Shown: positions 60,653 to 64,000 of the stretch, piece by piece
Numbering within the stretch: position 1 is the stretch's first letter
How the letters are laid out: every line of letters begins with the position of its first letter
Origin: SHZL01 sp963784425
Lineage (GTDB): Bacteria; Pseudomonadota; Gammaproteobacteria; Xanthomonadales; SZUA-36
DNA: 64,000 bases
Assembly: GCA_963784425.1 (NCBI GenBank)
Contig: CAWARM010000018.1
Coordinates: 62,001-126,000, forward strand
Direction: 5' to 3'
Position numbers and translations under genes: made by a program
Notes under the pieces: model-generated
Databases searched by the model: none
The model's input: only the letters and a program-made list of their open reading frames with translations
Told to the model about the DNA's origin: nothing

Positions 60653-62290
60653 CTAGCTTGTGTCGTGTTCGTAGGTGCGGATGTCCCGATGCCTGGTTTC
60701 GCTAAGGAACATTGAACCGATAATCAGGGTTACTACCGCGACCGCGATCGGATACCACAGCCCATAATATATATCCCCGGTGGCTGCGACCATTGCGGTC
60801 GCGATCAACGGCAATAAGCCCCCAAACCAGCCGTTGCCAATGTGATAAGGCAGGGACATCGATGTGTAGCGGATATTGGTGGGGAACATCTCCACCAGGA
60901 ACGCTGCAATTGGCCCGTACACCATCGTCACGTAGAGCACCATGATGACCAGGATCAGCTCCGCCATGAACCAGTTGACCTGGCTCGTGTCGGCGCCGCT
61001 AGTGTACCCCGCCAGGGCGAGCGTGTCCGTTAGCTTTTCCTGGTCCCAACCCTCAATTCTGGTGGCGCCGATCGTGGTGACCACGGCTTTGCCGGGTTCC
61101 GCCGCAACCGACCTGAACGACAGACCCTGCTTGGTCAGGAAGTCCTTGGTCCGGTCACAGTCGGAGAACTCGCTCCAGGGTCCGACGAAAATGTGGAACT
61201 GGCAATCGCTTGCCGCGACGGTGACTGGTGTCTTTGCCGAGAATGCCTCCAGTGCCGGGTTGACGTAATGGGTCAACCCCTGGAACAGTGGGAAGAACGT
61301 CAGTGCAGCAAGCAGGCACCCCGCCAGGATGATCTTCAGGCGCCCGATCCGGTCGGAAAGCCAGCCGAAAAAGATGAAGAAAGGTGTTCCAATCAGCAGC
61401 GACAGTCCGATCAGCCAATACGCCGACACGTAATCGAGCTTGAGCGTGATGGTAAGGAAGAACAGCGCATAGAACTGTCCTGTGTACCACACCACGCCCT
61501 GGCCAGCGGTTGCACCGAGCAATGCGAGCAACACGTACTTGTTGTTCGGATACTTGAGGAAGCTGTCGTGCAGCGGCGAATCTGATCCTTTGCTCTCGTC
61601 CTTCATTTTCTGGAAGATCGGCGACTCATTCAGCTTGAGCCGGATATAAATCGAGAACACAAGCAGGATCAGCGACAGCCAGAAGGGAATCCGCCAGCCC
61701 CATGCGGCAAACGTCTCGGTGTCCATGTATACGCGTGCAACACCGATCACCAGCAGCGCGAGAAAGAATCCCAGGGTCGCCGTGGTCTGGATCCAGCTCG
61801 TGTCGTAGCCCCGCTTCTCGTGCGGAGCATGCTCGGCGACATAGGTTGCCGCACCGCCGTATTCGCCGCCAAGTGCCAGGCCCTGTACCAGTCGCAACGC
61901 TACCAACAGCACGGGTGCTGCCCAGCCTATAGCTTGGTACGTGGGCAACAGGCCGACCAGGAAGGTGGCGCCACCCATGAAGATGATGGTCACCAGGAAC
62001 GTGTATTTGCGCCCCACGAGATCGCCGATGCGGCCAAAGACGAGAGCGCCGAACGGTCGCACCAGGAAACCAGCGGCGTAGGTCGCGAATGCCGAGAGCA
62101 GCGCGGCGGTTTCGTTCCCCGGTGGAAAGAACAGGGCGGCGAAAAACGGCGCAAGCGTCGCGTAAAGATAAAAATCATACCATTCGAATACCGTGCCCAG
62201 CGAGGACGCGAAGATGACCTTCCTGGCCTCCTTGCCGAAAACTTGCCCGGGCTCATCTTCGGCTAGCCCGTTTTCCCTGGAAACCCCCAT
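60653..62290 (-). CDS. MFS transporter, metabolite:proton symporter (MHS) family
   Basis: 545 residues from ATG 62290, preceded by AAGGAG; longer than most MHS proteins because of a soluble insert of about 90 residues between TM8 and TM9 (about 350-440). Motifs: SSLGTVFEWYDFYLYATLAPFFAALFFP in TM1, GIGDLVGRKYTF-like FGRIGDLVGRKYTF, LRLVQGLALGGEYGGAATYVAEHAP in TM4-5 and GWLSDRIGRLKIILAG. MHS relatives carry organic acids, osmolytes or shikimate with protons. The insert (DCQFHIFVGPWSEFSDCDRTKD) has two Cys residues that could pair outside the membrane. Confidence 0.87.
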   Translation of the reverse strand: MGVSRENGLAEDEPGQVFGKEARKVIFASSLGTVFEWYDFYLYATLAPFFAALFFPPGNETAALLSAFATYAAGFLVRPFGALVFGRIGDLVGRKYTFLVTIIFMGGATFLVGLLPTYQAIGWAAPVLLVALRLVQGLALGGEYGGAATYVAEHAPHEKRGYDTSWIQTTATLGFFLALLVIGVARVYMDTETFAAWGWRIPFWLSLILLVFSIYIRLKLNESPIFQKMKDESKGSDSPLHDSFLKYPNNKYVLLALLGATAGQGVVWYTGQFYALFFLTITLKLDYVSAYWLIGLSLLIGTPFFIFFGWLSDRIGRLKIILAGCLLAALTFFPLFQGLTHYVNPALEAFSAKTPVTVAASDCQFHIFVGPWSEFSDCDRTKDFLTKQGLSFRSVAAEPGKAVVTTIGATRIEGWDQEKLTDTLALAGYTSGADTSQVNWFMAELILVIMVLYVTMVYGPIAAFLVEMFPTNIRYTSMSLPYHIGNGWFGGLLPLIATAMVAATGDIYYGLWYPIAVAVVTLIIGSMFLSETRHRDIRTYEHDTS

Positions 62291-62335
62291 TGTTTTCTCC
62301 TTGTTCTTACTGCAATGTATCAAATGATCAACCTA
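62291..62335. other. Short leader region of the MHS transporter gene
   Basis: Contains the Shine-Dalgarno AAGGAG (- strand) for the leftward MHS gene and ends at the MITE-like element boundary. No clear promoter was identified. Confidence 0.3.
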
Positions 62336-62648
62336 GGGACCTCTGATCTATTATGCACGGGCGCGACGAGTCTTTGCGGGAGAAGGTGAGACCGGGAACC
62401 GGTCGAGAGGCTGGCCTGGGCCATGCTCCGGTCCGGCTCTGGCGAGAGCGGTTTGGTTAGTCCAAATAAACGAGCCGGAACGGGGCGGAGCGCCCGCAAA
62501 GGCCCGTCCCGTCCGGGTTTCGCAAGAGTCGAATCTCGCACGTTTCTCGCCTTGGCCGTAGCGGTGCTACTGTCACGCGGCTCGCTCCGCACGATCTGCG
62601 CCTTTTGTGGCAGAAACGCGCTCCGCGCATAATAGATCAGAGGCTCCC
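62336..62648. mobile_element. 313-bp MITE-like element with terminal inverted repeats
   Basis: Left end GGGA-CCTCTGATCTATTATGC is the reverse complement of the right end, GCATAATAGATCAGAGG followed by CTCCC, over about 26 bases with one indel and two or three mismatches. The interior is GC-rich and has no convincing coding frame on either strand. Flanking target-site duplication was not clear (A/T match only at the first base). A transposase is not encoded, so it would need one in trans. It lies between two divergent MHS transporter genes and may separate or alter their promoters. Confidence 0.65.
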
Positions 62649-62753
62649 TCGCGGAAACTTGGCGTGGTGGAAACGCGTTTTTGTTACACCTGGAAATAGC
62701 CGCCGCAAGGCGGGGCATGCCGAAGAAGAAAACATCGGGTAAAGGAGATGTAC

Positions 62754-64000
62754 ATGTCACAAGTACCAGAGCATTGGTCGACACGCCGCACCATCATTGC
62801 CGGTATTGTCGGCAACATCCTTGAGTGGTACGACTTCGGCGTCTACGGGTTTTTTGCATCCATCATCGCGACGCATTTTTTCCCTTCGGACAATCCTTCG
62901 ATTTCACTGATCGCCGCATTTGGCGCTTTTGCGGCTGGTTTCCTGATGCGCCCGGTGGGCGCGGTCATTTTCGGACACATTGGTGACCGCTACAGCCGGG
63001 GCCTTGCCTTGCAGCTTTCTGTCGTCTGCATGGCGATCCCAACCTTTCTCATTGGCCTCCTGCCTACTTATGAAACGATGGGCGTGACGGCGGCTGTCCT
63101 GATGGTGATGATGCGCATGATGCAGGGCATTGCCGTGGGTGGTGAATACACCAGTTCGATCGTATTCCTGGCGGAAAACGCCCCGGTCGGCAAGCGCGCT
63201 TTTTACACCAGCTGGTCCATTTTCGGCGCCACGGGCGGGATCCTGCTGGGTTCGGCGGTGGGTGCGCTCATGACCACGACCATGTCCACGGAGGCCCTCA
63301 ACAGCTGGGGCTGGCGCGTCGCCTTCCTGGCGGGAATAGTCGTGTCCGTGGCCGGCCTGCTGGTCCGGCGTGGCCTGGGCAGACAGCCGCCGGTGGAACA
63401 TGAAAGGCCGCCGCTGATCGTGGCCTTCCACAGTCATGGCAAGGACATCTTCCGCGTCATAGGCCTGAACGTGGTCAACGCCGTGACCTTCTACATGATC
63501 TTCGTTTACCTGGTTACCTGGCTGGTGGAAGCAGCCCAGCAGACACGCGCGGTTGCATTGCAAATCAATACGCTGAGCATGGTGATGTTGCTGGTACTTC
63601 TGCCGCTGTGCGCAAAGCTATCCGATGCATGGGGCCGCAAGAAGATGCTCCTGATAGGAATTGGTGGCGTTGCCGTGCTGGCCTATCCGCTGGTCCTGTT
63701 GATGCACCACCCGGATCCCGTGATGATTTTTTCCGGGCAGATGGGCTTCGTGGTGCTGGTTGCCTGTTACGCGGCCTCGATTCCGGCGGAAATGACGGAA
63801 ATCTTTCCGCAGAAAATTCGCGTCACGGCGGTTTGTGTCAGCTACAACATCAGTCTTGCAATACTGGGCGGCACCAGCCCCATGGTGGCTGAGTGGCTGA
63901 ACGATTTCCTGCACAACGATATGGCCTTTGCCTGGTACATCACGGCGTCCGCCGTGATTTCATTCCTGTTTGTCTTGACGGTTCCGGACCGGAGAAATGA
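62754..64000 (+). CDS. MFS transporter, MHS family (cut by window edge)
   Basis: 415 codons present; the gene continues past 64000. ATG 62754 follows AAAGGAG. Motifs: TRRTIIAGIVGNILEWYDFGVYGFFASIIATHFFP (TM1), GHIGDRYSRGLAL, MMRMMQGIAVGGEYTSSIVFLAENAP and KLSDAWGRKKMLLIGIGG, as in ProP/citrate:proton MHS carriers. It is a second, clearly different MHS gene from the one at 60653 and lacks that protein's large insert. It is read rightward from the MITE-like element. Confidence 0.88.
   Translation, partial: MSQVPEHWSTRRTIIAGIVGNILEWYDFGVYGFFASIIATHFFPSDNPSISLIAAFGAFAAGFLMRPVGAVIFGHIGDRYSRGLALQLSVVCMAIPTFLIGLLPTYETMGVTAAVLMVMMRMMQGIAVGGEYTSSIVFLAENAPVGKRAFYTSWSIFGATGGILLGSAVGALMTTTMSTEALNSWGWRVAFLAGIVVSVAGLLVRRGLGRQPPVEHERPPLIVAFHSHGKDIFRVIGLNVVNAVTFYMIFVYLVTWLVEAAQQTRAVALQINTLSMVMLLVLLPLCAKLSDAWGRKKMLLIGIGGVAVLAYPLVLLMHHPDPVMIFSGQMGFVVLVACYAASIPAEMTEIFPQKIRVTAVCVSYNISLAILGGTSPMVAEWLNDFLHNDMAFAWYITASAVISFLFVLTVPDRRN

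Noticed and set aside
62320..62784. 154-codon - strand frame through the MITE-like element
   Set aside because: It spans both inverted repeats, has no homology-like pattern and is rich in Arg, Pro and Ser, so it is not treated as a gene.
1..64000. tRNA or rRNA genes
   Set aside because: No cloverleaf or rRNA-like sequence was recognised by eye; a covariance-model scan would be needed to be sure.

Overview
The window is GC-rich, densely coded DNA from a proteobacterium, most likely a gammaproteobacterium. The pointers are TamA/TamB, a molybdopterin cluster, the FKELRRRNVF-type TPR protein, an RND pump and Cys-type sulfatases. No rRNA, tRNA, CRISPR array or intact insertion sequence was found. 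Genus was not assigned.

Layout. 0-3.4 kb: molybdenum cofactor genes (moaC end on +, coupled moaA-moaD-moaE on -), a SAM methyltransferase behind a 17-bp tandem repeat, and a DUF3144 protein. 3.4-13.1 kb: a leftward unit of tamA-tamB (outer-membrane assembly/translocation), a HEAT-like exported protein and an M14 carboxypeptidase. 13.1-16.3 kb: an MBL-fold hydrolase, a FAD amine oxidoreductase and a LytTR response regulator. 16.4-34.5 kb: exported and membrane proteins (DUF2092, Asn-rich protein, outer-membrane transporter-like protein, DUF3604 lipoprotein, sulfatase, HAD hydrolase, Crp/Fnr regulator, TPR proteins, serine hydrolase, M13 peptidase, MFS). Six genes between 15.5 and 33 kb are broken by about seven small frameshifts, while no frameshift was recognised elsewhere. 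That points either to local sequence error or to local decay.

34.6-46.1 kb: a PQQ-type sugar dehydrogenase with a cytochrome c tail, then a surface-glycan locus. Two GT4 glycosyltransferases run on -. Divergent from them is a tightly coupled + strand operon: nucleotidyltransferase, PqqD-like protein, GT2, a degenerate nucleotidyltransferase, Wzm/Wzt-type ABC exporter, HprK-like kinase and TPR-sulfotransferase. The combination of PqqD-like chaperone, HprK-like kinase and two nucleotidyltransferases beside a polysaccharide exporter is the best candidate for an uncharacterised system here.

46.2-54.6 kb: an RND pump with its adaptor and a coupled retropepsin-like lipoprotein, then a glycosyltransferase and a membrane-anchored class III aminotransferase. 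The glycosyltransferase lies between two copies of the aminotransferase 5' region.

54.6-58.8 kb: a leftward lipid operon: PlcP/LpxH-type phosphoesterase, Agt-type glycosyltransferase, PAP2 phosphatase, phosphatidylserine decarboxylase, and perhaps an Mpo1-like membrane protein. It is preceded by three 7-bp repeats at 11-bp spacing that look like a Pho box. Together they suggest replacement of phospholipid by glycolipid under phosphate limitation.

58.9-64 kb: an APC amino-acid permease and two MHS-type MFS transporters, with a 313-bp MITE-like element between the latter two. One end sequence of that element recurs alone at 34.5 kb.
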